64,000 nt of DNA from Moduliflexus sp964602655 (GTDB taxonomy: Bacteria > Moduliflexota > Moduliflexia > Moduliflexales > Moduliflexaceae): the NCBI GenBank assembly GCA_964602655.1, contig CAZRSF010000016.1:1-64000 (forward strand), given 5' to 3'. A program made the position numbers and the translations under genes. The notes under the pieces were generated by a model that was given only the letters and a program-made list of their open reading frames with translations, was not told the origin of the DNA and made no database searches. Below are positions 17,024-26,277 of the stretch, piece after piece; positions within the stretch are counted from its first letter, which is position 1; the number at the start of each line of letters is the position of its first letter.

Positions 17024-18574
17024 ATGAAAAAACAAACCGACCTCGTTCGGCAACGCTTGCACAACCTGAAACACCGTCTTGAGCAGGTGCGCTACGCCTG
17101 GACAGTGGACGACTACTGGGCGTTGTTAGAACTGTATGTTGACATTCTGCCGGTCATCGTTCCGGCGGAACGTTGTACGATTTTCATCATTGAAATCGGC
17201 ACAGAAACGATCTGTTCCGTGTTGGGAACAGGTCTGCAAAAAATTCGCATCGAGCCGCCGAAACATGAAAGCGTCGTCGGGCAGGTCATGTCATCCGGGC
17301 AGGCCGTCATTGTCAATGATGTTGACACCTCATCGGGCTACCATGCCGAGATTGCCGAACAAACCGGATTTGTGACGCGGAATCTGGTCTGCGTTCCGAT
17401 TAAGAGTCTGACCGGGCATGGCGTGACCGGCGCCATCGAGGTGTTGAATCATCAAGACCGAGATTTCCAACCTGAAGACCTCACTCAGGTGGAGCGCATT
17501 GCGCGGCATCTCTCCATTTTAGTGGAAAGCATTATCCTGAATCGCGAAATTATCCGCATTTCCAGCCAGTTCAATCGCGAAATGGAACGATACGGACAGG
17601 AATATTTTCGCAACATCCCGTTTGTTGCGGAGAGTCCGGCGATGAAAGCGATTGTCGAACAGGCGCGCTTAGTCAGCGAAACGCCGGTGAACGTCTTGAT
17701 TCAAGGGGAAAACGGCACGGGCAAAGAGTTGATCGCCCGCATGATTCATGAGGAATCGAAACGCAAAGATCAACCGTTTATCGCCGTCAACTGCGCGGCG
17801 ATTCCGCAGAATTTGGTGGAAAGCGAATTTTTCGGCTATGAAAAAGGCGCGTTTACCGGCGCGGACGCCATGCGGCGCGGCTATTTCGAAGAAGCCAGCG
17901 GCGGCACGTTGTTTCTTGACGAAATTGCCGACATGCCGCTCAATATTCAGCCCAAATTCCTGCGAGCGATTCAGGAAGGGGAAGGCTATCGTCTCGGCGG
18001 GAAACGCTTGATCAAATATGACTTGCGCTTGATTAGCGCAACGAATAAGTCGTTACAGGCGGAAGTCAACGCCGGGCGATTTCGAGAAGACCTGTTCTTC
18101 CGCTTATTTGCCGTTGAAATCGCGCTGCTGCCGCTCCGGGAGCGCAAAGAAGACATCGCGCCGATGGCGTTCGCCTTTCTGGAAGATATCTGCCATCGTT
18201 TCGAAAAGCGCATGGCTGGCTTTGCGCCAGAGGTGATCAATCTCTTCGAAGCGTATCGCTGGCCGGGCAATGTCCGGCAATTGCGGCGGGAAATCGAACG
18301 GATGGTCGCCTTAACGCCTGGCGGAGAGCGCATTTCAGCCGCGCAATGTTCCGCCGATTTGCTCGCGCCGGCGATTGTGACAGGTCAGCCGCGCCGCCGC
18401 GATCTGCTTGACGCGCCGCTGCCGGAACAGGTGGACGCGCTGGAAATCGCGCTGATTCGCGAAGCGCTCGCGCGTTCCGGCGAAAACCGCACCCATTCGG
18501 CTCAATTGTTAGGCATTTCGCGGCAAGGCTTGCTCAAAAAAATGGCGCGGTATCATCTGCTGAACGAGCGTTGA
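17024..18574 (+). CDS. GAF-domain sigma-54-dependent transcriptional activator (NorR-like layout)
   Basis: A 516-residue protein with three parts. An N-terminal GAF domain (about residues 20-175) is followed by a sigma-54 AAA+ domain with Walker A GENGTGKE, the sigma-54 contact loop GAFTGA and Walker B GGTLFLDEIAD, then a Fis-type helix-turn-helix at the end (ENRTHSAQLLGISRQGLLKK). The order equals NorR, the NO-responsive activator, but I cannot confirm NorR's iron ligands, so the signal may come through the H-NOX protein encoded just upstream. GAFTGA is intact, so it should be an active activator. No -24/-12 promoter is evident nearby. Confidence 0.93.
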   Translation: MKKQTDLVRQRLHNLKHRLEQVRYAWTVDDYWALLELYVDILPVIVPAERCTIFIIEIGTETICSVLGTGLQKIRIEPPKHESVVGQVMSSGQAVIVNDVDTSSGYHAEIAEQTGFVTRNLVCVPIKSLTGHGVTGAIEVLNHQDRDFQPEDLTQVERIARHLSILVESIILNREIIRISSQFNREMERYGQEYFRNIPFVAESPAMKAIVEQARLVSETPVNVLIQGENGTGKELIARMIHEESKRKDQPFIAVNCAAIPQNLVESEFFGYEKGAFTGADAMRRGYFEEASGGTLFLDEIADMPLNIQPKFLRAIQEGEGYRLGGKRLIKYDLRLISATNKSLQAEVNAGRFREDLFFRLFAVEIALLPLRERKEDIAPMAFAFLEDICHRFEKRMAGFAPEVINLFEAYRWPGNVRQLRREIERMVALTPGGERISAAQCSADLLAPAIVTGQPRRRDLLDAPLPEQVDALEIALIREALARSGENRTHSAQLLGISRQGLLKKMARYHLLNER

Positions 18575-18580
18575 TTCTCT

Positions 18581-18615
18581 CAGCCCTGCCAGGGTTCGAA
18601 ACCCTGGAAGGGCTG
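18581..18615. repeat. hairpin between convergent genes, family D
   Basis: CAGCCCTGCCAGGGTT and, after CGA, AACCCTGGAAGGGCTG pair with one mismatch. It lies between the stop codons of the sigma-54 activator and the thioredoxin gene, so it could end both transcripts, though no T-tract follows. Confidence 0.65.
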
Positions 18616-18628
18616 GGCGTCGAATTTC

Positions 18629-19444
18629 TTACGCATACAGCGCGCTACTCAACTCCGACCGGTATTGCTGCGTCAGTTCGTGCTGCGCGCCAAGAAATGC
18701 GAACAGCGCCACACATGCCTTTCGCGCGCCATCGTTGTGATATGCGCGATCTTTGCGCACCACATCAATCAATTGACGTAATGCCGCGTCAGTCTGACGT
18801 TCACGGAGACTGCCGAGCGCGGCAAGATACATGTCTTTACCCTTGCCGTCCGGCAATTCTTGCGGTTGAGCCGCAAGATGGAGCAGCGAGGCTAACGTCT
18901 GAATCGCATTGGCCGAGTCAAAATATTGCGATGTGATCGGAATCCGCTGGACGAGTTGCCCGGCTTCTTCCCAGTCCTCGAATAATCGAATCGTTGCGAG
19001 CAAGATCAGTGCATCGTCATAATTCGGATCAGCCGCGACGACTTCGCGTAAAATCTGCTCCGCCTTGTCAAGCTGTTCTGACGTCACAAGCTCTTGCGCC
19101 TTTTTGATCTTACTGCGCAGCGGATTGGGTAGGGCGGTTTGCAGCCATTTCACAATCGCGGGTTCTGGCAGCGCTCCGACAAATTCATTGGTCGCCTCGC
19201 CATCCACAAACAATTTCACCGCCGGAATCCCCTGAATGCTATACTGTTCGGCTAACTCAGGGTGGCGTTCCGTATCAACTTTGGCAAGCGTCCAGCGTCC
19301 GTTGGCCTGTTGCGCCAATCGTTCCAACGTTGGGCCTAATATCCGGCACGGGCCGCACCACTCCGCCCAAAAATCTACCAGCACCGGAAGCTGAAAGCTG
19401 CGTTGGATGACATCTTTTTGAAAATCTCGAATCTCGTAACTCAT
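18629..19444 (-). CDS. thioredoxin-TPR protein (CnoX/YbbN-like)
   Basis: A 271-residue protein. The N-terminal thioredoxin domain has the full active site WCGPC (about residue 29-33). The C-terminal half is helical with TPR-like repeats, starting after a linker (NPLRSKIKKAQELVTSEQLDKA). This domain order and length match CnoX (YbbN), a chaperedoxin that protects proteins from oxidation and hands them to GroEL. E. coli CnoX has SxxC in place of CxxC, whereas both cysteines are kept here, so real redox activity is likely. Confidence 0.88.
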   Translation of the reverse strand: MSYEIRDFQKDVIQRSFQLPVLVDFWAEWCGPCRILGPTLERLAQQANGRWTLAKVDTERHPELAEQYSIQGIPAVKLFVDGEATNEFVGALPEPAIVKWLQTALPNPLRSKIKKAQELVTSEQLDKAEQILREVVAADPNYDDALILLATIRLFEDWEEAGQLVQRIPITSQYFDSANAIQTLASLLHLAAQPQELPDGKGKDMYLAALGSLRERQTDAALRQLIDVVRKDRAYHNDGARKACVALFAFLGAQHELTQQYRSELSSALYA

Positions 19445-19829
19445 CGCTCTGCTTATGCCTCTCGAATCGAATTAACGTGAACGAATTGAAAAAAGCTACT
19501 TGACCAAAAAACTCGATTTTCCAGAAAAGAAGTCAAGAATTAATTGAGACAAATGGATTTTTCGGCATGAGTTCCTGCCTGAAAATCGTGTAGAAAGGGA
19601 CGTTCTTTCCAGAAAAACCGCACCATTTTCCTGATTTGCAGGCCGATACCATCAGGCGAATTCCAAAGGAAAATCTTGACATTATTTTGCATGAGGTTAA
19701 TTCGTGGGGTTGAACCCCCCGTTTATATTGAACATGGGGTTGAAACCCCTGCAAACGAAAAGGGCGAAATATGGGCAGGTTGTCAGGCGTTGGAACCGGC
19801 TGCGGGCGCAAGAACATTGCGCGATGAGC
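19445..19829. other. intergenic region with two short palindromes
   Basis: In this 385-base gap I see two related palindromes, GGGGTTGAACCCCCC (19706-19720) and GGGGTTGAAACCCCT (19736-19750), of the same type as 2365-2377. The stretch is AT-rich near the thioredoxin start, where that gene's promoter should lie. No gene is supported. Confidence 0.45.
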
Positions 19830-21398
19830 TTACCAGTCAATCGGCGCATAATCTTTCAGAAACTTGCCACTCCAGTGCGTTCCCGTCAACATCCCATGAA
19901 AAAACGGATCGCACACTCTCGCCGCGCCATCCACGATGTCGAGCGGAGGCTGAAAATCATGGCGGTCTTGTTTCTGTTTCGCTAAGATCGCAGGGTCTTC
20001 ATCTGTCACCCAGCCCGTATCCACAGCATTGATGTAAATCCCGTAGGTGGCGAGTTCTTCCGCCGCCGTGTGGGTCAGCATGTTCAACGCCGCCTTGGCC
20101 ATATTGGTATGCGGATGACGACTGTCTTTTTTGAACCGCAGAAACTTCCCTTCCATGGCTGAGACATTGACAATATGTTTTTGCCCGGTCACGTCACATT
20201 TCATAAACTCTGCCAGACGATTGCAGAGCACAAAGGGGGCCACCGCATTGACTAATTGAACTTCCAGCATTTCCGACGTGTGAATCTCTCCCAACTGCAA
20301 CCGCCAGGAATTGGTTGTCCGCAGGTCTATTTGTTGGAGATCGGCATCCAGTTTTTCAGCAGGAAACGCGCGAGGCTCATCGAGGGACAGGTCATACGCA
20401 TACGGAATCTGGGACAACTGAGATGGCCTGCGCAACCCAACGCCGGGGGCTGAAACATTCCACCCCACGAGCAGATTTCTTTCTGCGCCCGATGTCTCTG
20501 ACAGCCCGGAGTCAAATTGAGCAAGACAGGCGTGATACTGCTTCAGAAGGGTCTGAGCCGCTTGTGGCAGTTGTGTCGCGGGACGCATTTCGTTGGCCAT
20601 GAGATGCGCGTAAAACCCTGGCGGACGCCGGACTGTCTGGGCGGCATTATTGATTAAAATATCCAGGCGCGGGTAGTGTGCTTGAATATACTCGCAAAAC
20701 AGCTCTACGCTGGGAATATGACGCAAGTCTAACCCATAAATATGCAGCCGATGCCCCCATTCGGAAAAATCAGGTTCCCGGCCGAACCTCAGGGCGGAAT
20801 CATGGGGAAAGCGCGTCGTCGCAATCACCCGTGCCCCGGCGCGCAGCATCATGAGCGTGGCCTGGTATCCGATCTTGAGTCTGGAACCCGTGATCAGCGC
20901 GACCTGCCCATGCAGCGGCGCGGTCTGAAAGCGCTTCTGATAGTTGAATTCCGCGCATGTCATGCACAGAGAATCGTAAAAATGATGGAGTTGCGTAAAT
21001 TCTGCCTTGCAGACATAACAATTGCGAGGGCTTTCCAATCGCCGCCCGCTCTCTTCAGCCCCATTGTCGCTTGCAGAAGGCGCAATCTGTTTGGGCGCCG
21101 TAAACACCGCCGCCTCTCTGGCGATCCTGATCCCTGTCGCCGCCCGCCGCCTGCGCTCTTTTTCCACAACCGCTTGACGCTTTTGATGCGTTCGCTGCTT
21201 TTTCCGCTTTTTTATTTCCTCCGGTCCAGGCCGGGAAATCTTCCCCGCCGCCGTGAACAACGCAATGCGTTGAGGCTCCGATAACTCATCCAACAGTTCG
21301 AATCGTTCCGCCACTTTTTCTAAAAGAGGTATGCACTCAATCAACGCAGCGAGCGTTTCCTGCGTCTCAATAGTCTGTTCTGCATCAATAGTATTCAC
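19830..21398 (-). CDS. SDR-fold oxidoreductase with zinc-ribbon N-terminal extension
   Basis: A 522-residue protein from a GTG at 21398. The frame is open upstream to 21779, but that part runs through palindromic repeats, while AGAGAG precedes the GTG. Residues 1-150 hold a Lys/Arg-rich helix and a four-cysteine cluster (CYVCKAEF, SLCMTC) like a zinc ribbon. From about residue 178 a Rossmann SDR domain begins (ALITGSRLKIGYQ) with a LINNAAQT motif and a serine in VSAMEG. The usual Tyr-x-x-x-Lys is TNMAK, so the catalytic tyrosine is replaced by threonine. From memory similar relatives, including plant ones, share this. Enzymatic activity is uncertain. Confidence 0.8.
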   Translation of the reverse strand: MNTIDAEQTIETQETLAALIECIPLLEKVAERFELLDELSEPQRIALFTAAGKISRPGPEEIKKRKKQRTHQKRQAVVEKERRRRAATGIRIAREAAVFTAPKQIAPSASDNGAEESGRRLESPRNCYVCKAEFTQLHHFYDSLCMTCAEFNYQKRFQTAPLHGQVALITGSRLKIGYQATLMMLRAGARVIATTRFPHDSALRFGREPDFSEWGHRLHIYGLDLRHIPSVELFCEYIQAHYPRLDILINNAAQTVRRPPGFYAHLMANEMRPATQLPQAAQTLLKQYHACLAQFDSGLSETSGAERNLLVGWNVSAPGVGLRRPSQLSQIPYAYDLSLDEPRAFPAEKLDADLQQIDLRTTNSWRLQLGEIHTSEMLEVQLVNAVAPFVLCNRLAEFMKCDVTGQKHIVNVSAMEGKFLRFKKDSRHPHTNMAKAALNMLTHTAAEELATYGIYINAVDTGWVTDEDPAILAKQKQDRHDFQPPLDIVDGAARVCDPFFHGMLTGTHWSGKFLKDYAPIDW

Positions 21399-21849
21399 GG
21401 TGTTCTCTCTTACAGGCTGGTTTAAAAGTCTGGAGTGCCAACGCTTGCTTTGGCCTTCGAAGCAAGCGTTGACACTCCTTTTATCGTTCGCTGCGCCATT
21501 CTTTCCGCGCATTCGCCATAAGGCTGTCTTGCCGATAGTATTTGTCAAGGAGATTCTTCCTGAGTTCGCAGGGCGTGGCCCTGCGCAGATATATCGCGCT
21601 TTTTCAGGGCGAATATCTGCCGTGACGCGGCAACGAAATACAGCCAGACGTTTCAATGTCTGGAATTGGAAATATCGGCATTCCCCCGCCCTGAAAGGGC
21701 GGCGTAATACAGGCGGGAATTTCAATCCCGGATACAATAAGACGGTAGTTTCAACCTTTGTCGGAAATTCGCTTGACAAAACTTTATCATTGAAAGGAAT
21801 TTGAAGAATTATTGTGAATGTTTACTAATCGCTGAAAAGGAGCAACACC
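21399..21849. other. divergent intergenic region with repeats
   Basis: This 451-base gap separates divergent genes. It holds a family A-like palindrome (21431-21479: GGAGTGCCAACGCTTGCTT pairing with AAGCAAGCGTTGACACTCC), CGCAGGGCGTGGCCCTGCG (21567-21585) and degenerate CCCTGAAAGGGC-type palindromes to about 21730. TTGACA at 21773-21778 might be part of a promoter for the glycine-zipper unit, but I see no good -10. The open minus-strand frame through here reads repeat sequence and is probably not translated. Confidence 0.5.
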
Positions 21850-22947
21850 ATGAATGGACGACCTGCCGAATTCGAGACGCTGACCAATCAGGAGCGCAGC
21901 AGCATCACACAAATGTTGACGGAGATGTTATCGGCGTATGACAAGCAGCGCGACGACAAAGACGTGAAGCAGTTCTGCGTGGAGTACGCGCAGCAACTTA
22001 ACACCTATGACGACGACAATGCCGCGTTGATGGCCGTGACGCAAGCCTGCGATACGATTGACCGTATTGACGAAGAATATCGCTCGCTGCGTGAAGCCGG
22101 GAAACGCGGCACGTCGCGAGCCGACTGGCTGAGGCGCGTTCTGGAAGAGCATGTACACGGCAAACAAGGGGAGACGCGCAATCAGGCTATGACAGAAATT
22201 CAGCAGTCAGTCGCCGATGCCGCCGCCAATCTTTTCCGCGCAGTGACAAAACGAGATATTCCAATCGCGACGCCGCAACAGGAATATAGCCTCGATAATC
22301 CGGTTGTCGCGCAAATGACAGCGAATAATCTTGCCGACAACGCGCAGGATATCGCCGAACTGAGTTCGATCCTTATCGCCGATCAGTTCCCGCAGAATGG
22401 AGAACATCACGTTCCTGGAATCGGTATCGTGAAAGAATTTTTTGACAGAGAATTAGGTTCGCCGCAAGATCGGGATTTGAAAAAAGTCGTGGCGAACGCC
22501 GCAATCAACGCGAAAAAAATGGGCGTATTGCGAACGCCTGAAAAGATGGGAACAAAAGAGACGGCAGCAGCGATAGATTTAGGGCTTGAAACGATAAAAG
22601 CAGCCTATAAGACGGCAAAGGGCGAACACTCTTTCCTTGATGCGCTGGAGCATGTCTATGACCGCGCCATCGCCGTGACCAGTTCGATCATTCAACACCA
22701 TGCCTCATCTATCGGCGGGGCAATCGGCATGAGTGTCGGCGCGACCATCGGAACGCTCTTCAGTGCTGCCGGAGCGCTTATCGGCGGGCAGATTGGCGCA
22801 ATGATCGGCATCATGGCGGGCGAGACAATCGGGGATGCGCTTGCGGTCGGCGTGAAACATCTTGCGGAGCAGGCGAAATCATTTGTGAAAACAGCGTGGC
22901 ACGGCGAAAAACGCGACGCGACCGTCGCTGTTACGCACAACGCATGA
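21850..22947 (+). CDS. hypothetical protein with C-terminal glycine-zipper helices (first gene of three-gene unit)
   Basis: A 365-residue protein without a family I recognise. Residues 1-270 are charged and helical, probably a coiled-coil-rich soluble region. From about residue 285 it switches to small, apolar residues with Gly at regular four-residue spacing (SIGGAIGMSVGATIGTLFS; LIGGQIGAMIGIMAG), the glycine-zipper pattern found in membrane-inserting or pore-forming proteins. The end is short and positive. AAAGGAG precedes the ATG. The next gene starts ten bases after its stop codon and the third overlaps the second, so the three are one unit. Membrane insertion is an inference. Confidence 0.65.
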   Translation: MNGRPAEFETLTNQERSSITQMLTEMLSAYDKQRDDKDVKQFCVEYAQQLNTYDDDNAALMAVTQACDTIDRIDEEYRSLREAGKRGTSRADWLRRVLEEHVHGKQGETRNQAMTEIQQSVADAAANLFRAVTKRDIPIATPQQEYSLDNPVVAQMTANNLADNAQDIAELSSILIADQFPQNGEHHVPGIGIVKEFFDRELGSPQDRDLKKVVANAAINAKKMGVLRTPEKMGTKETAAAIDLGLETIKAAYKTAKGEHSFLDALEHVYDRAIAVTSSIIQHHASSIGGAIGMSVGATIGTLFSAAGALIGGQIGAMIGIMAGETIGDALAVGVKHLAEQAKSFVKTAWHGEKRDATVAVTHNA

Positions 22948-22957
22948 GGGCTTCGAC

Positions 22958-24043
22958 ATGGCAAAAACAATCAAATTCAATCTGATCGTGGACGGACATC
23001 CGGCGCGGACGCTGGAGGAGTTGCGCGAACATTTCAATATCGAAGACGTGCTGGAGGCTTATCGAAACGGCCTGCTGCTGCGCTGGCTGCAAGTGCGCGA
23101 ATATCGGGCGCAGGCGGAACAGGTGGCGGCGCTTTCCGAACCAAGTCCTCTCAAACTGGCGAACGAACTGATCTCGATTTTTGAGATGGGCGCCGATCAA
23201 GAGCATGTTCAAAAAATTCTTCGCGTCATTGAATTGAAGAGAAAACATTCTCAAATATTAAATGAATTACATCAAAAGCAATTTGAGCGCGATAAGGTTA
23301 TTACGACGTATCATCAGGAATATGCGCGGCTCGTGAAAAGCCTAAAGCCCGAGCTGTTCATCATCACGAGCCAAACAGTTGATACACTTGCTAACCAGTG
23401 CAATAGCAACTTCGCCGGTCTTCGAAAATGCGTGGATAAGACCTATTCGGAGATGTTCGAACTCTTTACCGATGTGAAAGAGGCTGTTGGAGAAAGTTAT
23501 GTCAATGCGTATAGTGCGCAGATATTGCGATACGTTGAAAAAACCAGCAAAAAATTCGGAACGATCAAGGCGACATTCAATGATATTTTCTGGCATTATC
23601 GGCAATTATTAGCCGTCGATCTCGAACATTTTTATAATTACTTTTTTTACAATGAACCCTTAGTCCTTATGGCGTTTTTGATGAATAAAGAGGCTCTCCA
23701 TCTTCTATTAGAACATCCTGCCATTCAGCCACAGTTGATTCAATTAAGCGAACCGAATTTTTTGAATCGTTTGCCGATACGAATATGCAAAGATGTTACC
23801 GCACCATACTGGAAAGACATCGAACCGACCGGGACGGAATATCTGATTCTTCGCATCGAACAGGGGGCAAATTTTGTGCGGAATTTAGGGAAACAAGGCG
23901 AGCATTTATCGTATTTGGACGTCAATGGCAAATTCCCGATTTTGGATGGCATTGATTATAAAAGCGATAATGCCAATCATAAATTAGTCTATCTTCCCTG
24001 TTCGCCGGAGAATCCGTTCTGGACAGGGGCGCGAAGCGTATGA
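22958..24043 (+). CDS. hypothetical protein (second gene of three-gene unit)
   Basis: A 361-residue soluble protein. Its first 50 residues form a compact, conserved-looking block (FNLIVDGHPARTLEELREHF, then IEDVLEAYRNGLLLRWL). I have a vague memory of similar N-termini in other bacterial proteins but cannot name a family. The middle is long helices (LKPELFIITSQTVDTLANQC) and the end mixed alpha/beta. No catalytic motif stands out. It starts ten bases after the first gene and its ATGA stop/start overlaps the AAA+ gene by four bases, which implies a fixed stoichiometric partnership with the ATPase. Confidence 0.6.
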   Translation: MAKTIKFNLIVDGHPARTLEELREHFNIEDVLEAYRNGLLLRWLQVREYRAQAEQVAALSEPSPLKLANELISIFEMGADQEHVQKILRVIELKRKHSQILNELHQKQFERDKVITTYHQEYARLVKSLKPELFIITSQTVDTLANQCNSNFAGLRKCVDKTYSEMFELFTDVKEAVGESYVNAYSAQILRYVEKTSKKFGTIKATFNDIFWHYRQLLAVDLEHFYNYFFYNEPLVLMAFLMNKEALHLLLEHPAIQPQLIQLSEPNFLNRLPIRICKDVTAPYWKDIEPTGTEYLILRIEQGANFVRNLGKQGEHLSYLDVNGKFPILDGIDYKSDNANHKLVYLPCSPENPFWTGARSV

Positions 24044-25533
24044 ACCATCAAGCGATTCGGACGCTCAATGCGTATGTGGACGCCCTGCGCCCCATCATTT
24101 ATATTCATTATTTCGATTTTCATGCCGTTGACAGCCTGTTGGCAGACGTGGTCGGCGATTGCGTCTATGAATTCCGCGACGCCGACGGCTGGGTAGATTT
24201 CGCGACCAAAGTCCCGAAAACGCGCTACGATGCGGCGGCCTTTCTGCAAGCCTTCGATGTTGACGCCTGCAAGCAGACGTTTTTGATCTTAAAGGACTTT
24301 CATCACCATCTGAACGATCCGGTCATCCTCTCGCGCTTGCGCTCGCTCGCCGAAAAAACGCTCTACCGCGAGGGGTTTGCCGCGACGATTTTCCTTGTCG
24401 ACAGCAAGCTCGTCATTCCGCCGGAGATCGAAAAATTCATCACCGTGTTCGATATTCCGCTGCCGAATCTGGAAGAGATTACGGCGATGATTCGCGCGTT
24501 CCGCCCCGCGCCGGACTTCACGATTGACGACCGCGTGGTCGAGGAATTGGCGCTCTCGCTGAAAGGCCTGAGCGAATTCGAAGTCGCGCAGATTCTCAAT
24601 TTGGCCTATCAGAACGGCGGCATGATCGGGCATGAAGACAACGCCCTGATTTTACGCGAGAAAGAGCAGGCGATCAAAAAACAGGGGATGCTGGAAATTC
24701 TGAATTTCAAGGAAACGATAGACGACATCGGCGGCTTGGAAAATCTGAAAGCGTGGCTGCGCAAAAAAGCCAAAATTTTTCAGCAGCTTGATCAGGCGCT
24801 CAAATTCGGCGTGGACCTGCCGAAAGGCATCATGCTGATCGGGATGCCGGGCTGCGGCAAAAGTTTGGCGGCGAAAGCGACGGCGCATCTGTTCCGCGTG
24901 CCGCTGCTGCGCCTCGATGTCGGGCAGTTGTTGGGGAAATATGTCGGCGAAAGCGAGGAAAATCTGCGCCGCGCCATCAAAATCGCCGAAACGGTCAGCC
25001 CGTGCGTCTTGTGGGTGGATGAGGTCGAAAAAGCGTTTGCGGGCGTCGGCGGGCAAGGCGGTGGCAGCGACGTGACGACGCGCCTGTTCGGGCATTTTTT
25101 GACCTGGATTCAGGAAAAAGAAAGCAGCGTGTTTATCGTCGCCACCTCGAACGATATTTCCAACCTTCCGCCCGAATTTCTGCGCAAAGGCCGCTTCGAC
25201 GAACTCTTTTCCGTAGATTTCCCGAACCCGGCGGAACGGCGCAGCATCTTTGAAATTCACCTGAAAAAGCGGCGCAAATGGCAACGCGATATTGACAGCA
25301 TCGCCTTGATCAAAGCCACCGAGAATTACAGCGGCGCGGACATCGAGGCCATCGTCAAAGAAACAGTCGAAACCGCCTTTATCGAAGGAAAAACAACGAT
25401 TGCGACCGACGATCTGTTAGCGGTCGTCAAGACGACGAAATCGCTATCAGCCACCATGAAAGACAGGGTTGAAAAAATTCGCGAAGATTTGAAAAAGATT
25501 GACATCAAACCTGCGAGCGAGCCCCAAAAATGA
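24040..25533 (+). CDS. Ycf46-like AAA+ ATPase (third gene of three-gene unit)
   Basis: A 497-residue protein. The N-terminal 220 residues look like a degenerate RecA-like domain (LRPIIYIHYFDF; KQTFLILKDFHHHL) without an intact P-loop, as in the Ycf46 family. The AAA+ module has Walker A GMPGCGKS (about residues 268-275), Walker B VLWVDEVEKAF (about 325), and sensor/arginine-finger segments FLRKGRFDELF. The C-terminal helical lid carries SGADIEAIVKE. Classic AAA proteins remodel other proteins. It overlaps the preceding gene by four bases, so it probably acts on, or with, the two upstream products. The unit has no known function that I can assign. Confidence 0.88.
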   Translation: MNHQAIRTLNAYVDALRPIIYIHYFDFHAVDSLLADVVGDCVYEFRDADGWVDFATKVPKTRYDAAAFLQAFDVDACKQTFLILKDFHHHLNDPVILSRLRSLAEKTLYREGFAATIFLVDSKLVIPPEIEKFITVFDIPLPNLEEITAMIRAFRPAPDFTIDDRVVEELALSLKGLSEFEVAQILNLAYQNGGMIGHEDNALILREKEQAIKKQGMLEILNFKETIDDIGGLENLKAWLRKKAKIFQQLDQALKFGVDLPKGIMLIGMPGCGKSLAAKATAHLFRVPLLRLDVGQLLGKYVGESEENLRRAIKIAETVSPCVLWVDEVEKAFAGVGGQGGGSDVTTRLFGHFLTWIQEKESSVFIVATSNDISNLPPEFLRKGRFDELFSVDFPNPAERRSIFEIHLKKRRKWQRDIDSIALIKATENYSGADIEAIVKETVETAFIEGKTTIATDDLLAVVKTTKSLSATMKDRVEKIREDLKKIDIKPASEPQK

Positions 25534-25667
25534 CACATCCAATGATGCTACAAACATGACGCTCTTTTGAAGCGAACAAATCATAACGTTTGCCTCTTTA
25601 GTCAGGACAAACAAAACATGAACAGATGATGATTCTAAGTTGAATATAAGCGTGAGTAATTTTTAAT

Positions 25668-25925
25668 ATGCCGACACTCTCAGTATTTTATGGCATTCGG
25701 GTCAGCATGAACTATAATGAGCATCAACCGCCGCATTTTCATGTGGAGTATCAGGAGCATGAAGCCAGCATCAATATTCTGACCGGCGAAATCACCGGAA
25801 AAATGCCAAGACGAGCATTGAATCTGGTCTGGGCATGGCTGGACGAACATCAGGCGGAATTGCTTGAGGACTGGGAGCGGGCGCGACAGCGTCAAGCACT
25901 CAATCCCATTGAACCATTAGCGTGA
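25668..25925 (+). CDS. DUF4160 domain protein
   Basis: An 85-residue protein matching DUF4160: the signature GIRVSMNYNEHQPPHFHVEY near the N-terminus is distinctive. It is followed seven bases after its stop codon by a DUF2442 gene. Such pairs are common in bacteria, mobile in distribution and suspected to be toxin-antitoxin-like, but the activity of either partner has not been assigned here from sequence. The ribosome site before the ATG is weak. Confidence 0.85.
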   Translation: MPTLSVFYGIRVSMNYNEHQPPHFHVEYQEHEASINILTGEITGKMPRRALNLVWAWLDEHQAELLEDWERARQRQALNPIEPLA

Positions 25926-25932
25926 GGTGCGT

Positions 25933-26265
25933 ATGTTTATCCATGTGAATGGCGTTGAATATCTTGAAGATTACAAGCTGCGTTTGCGCTTCAATACCGG
26001 CATCGAAGGAATTGTTGATTTGGAGTCGGAATTATACGGCGCGATTTTCGAACCGTTGCGAGATAAGCTGTTTTTTCAACAGGTATTTTTAACGAGCCGC
26101 ACAATCGAATGGCCGAATGGCGCGGATTTCGCCCCGGAATTTCTTTTAGAACGGATGCGACTTGCCGAAATTCCTCAACAGCAGACTGTTTCGACGCGAC
26201 AAACGTCTTCGCGAAAGGCGGCTTCGAAAAAAGGGAAGAAAACGCCGATATTAACCGAAGCATAA
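25933..26265 (+). CDS. DUF2442 domain protein
   Basis: A 110-residue protein. The segment RLRFNTGIEGIVDLES followed by LFFQQVFLTSRTIEWPNG marks DUF2442. The start is placed at ATG 25933, with GAGGTG just upstream; a GTG six bases earlier lies within that ribosome site. It is paired with the DUF4160 gene and probably co-transcribed with it. The C-terminal 25 residues are Lys/Ser-rich and variable. Confidence 0.85.
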   Translation: MFIHVNGVEYLEDYKLRLRFNTGIEGIVDLESELYGAIFEPLRDKLFFQQVFLTSRTIEWPNGADFAPEFLLERMRLAEIPQQQTVSTRQTSSRKAASKKGKKTPILTEA

Positions 26266-26277
26266 GGAAATGAGCGC

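Noticed and set aside
21399..21779. N-terminal extension of the SDR protein (127 residues)
   Set aside because: It reads repeat sequence and lacks a ribosome site; GTG 21398 with AGAGAG is better.
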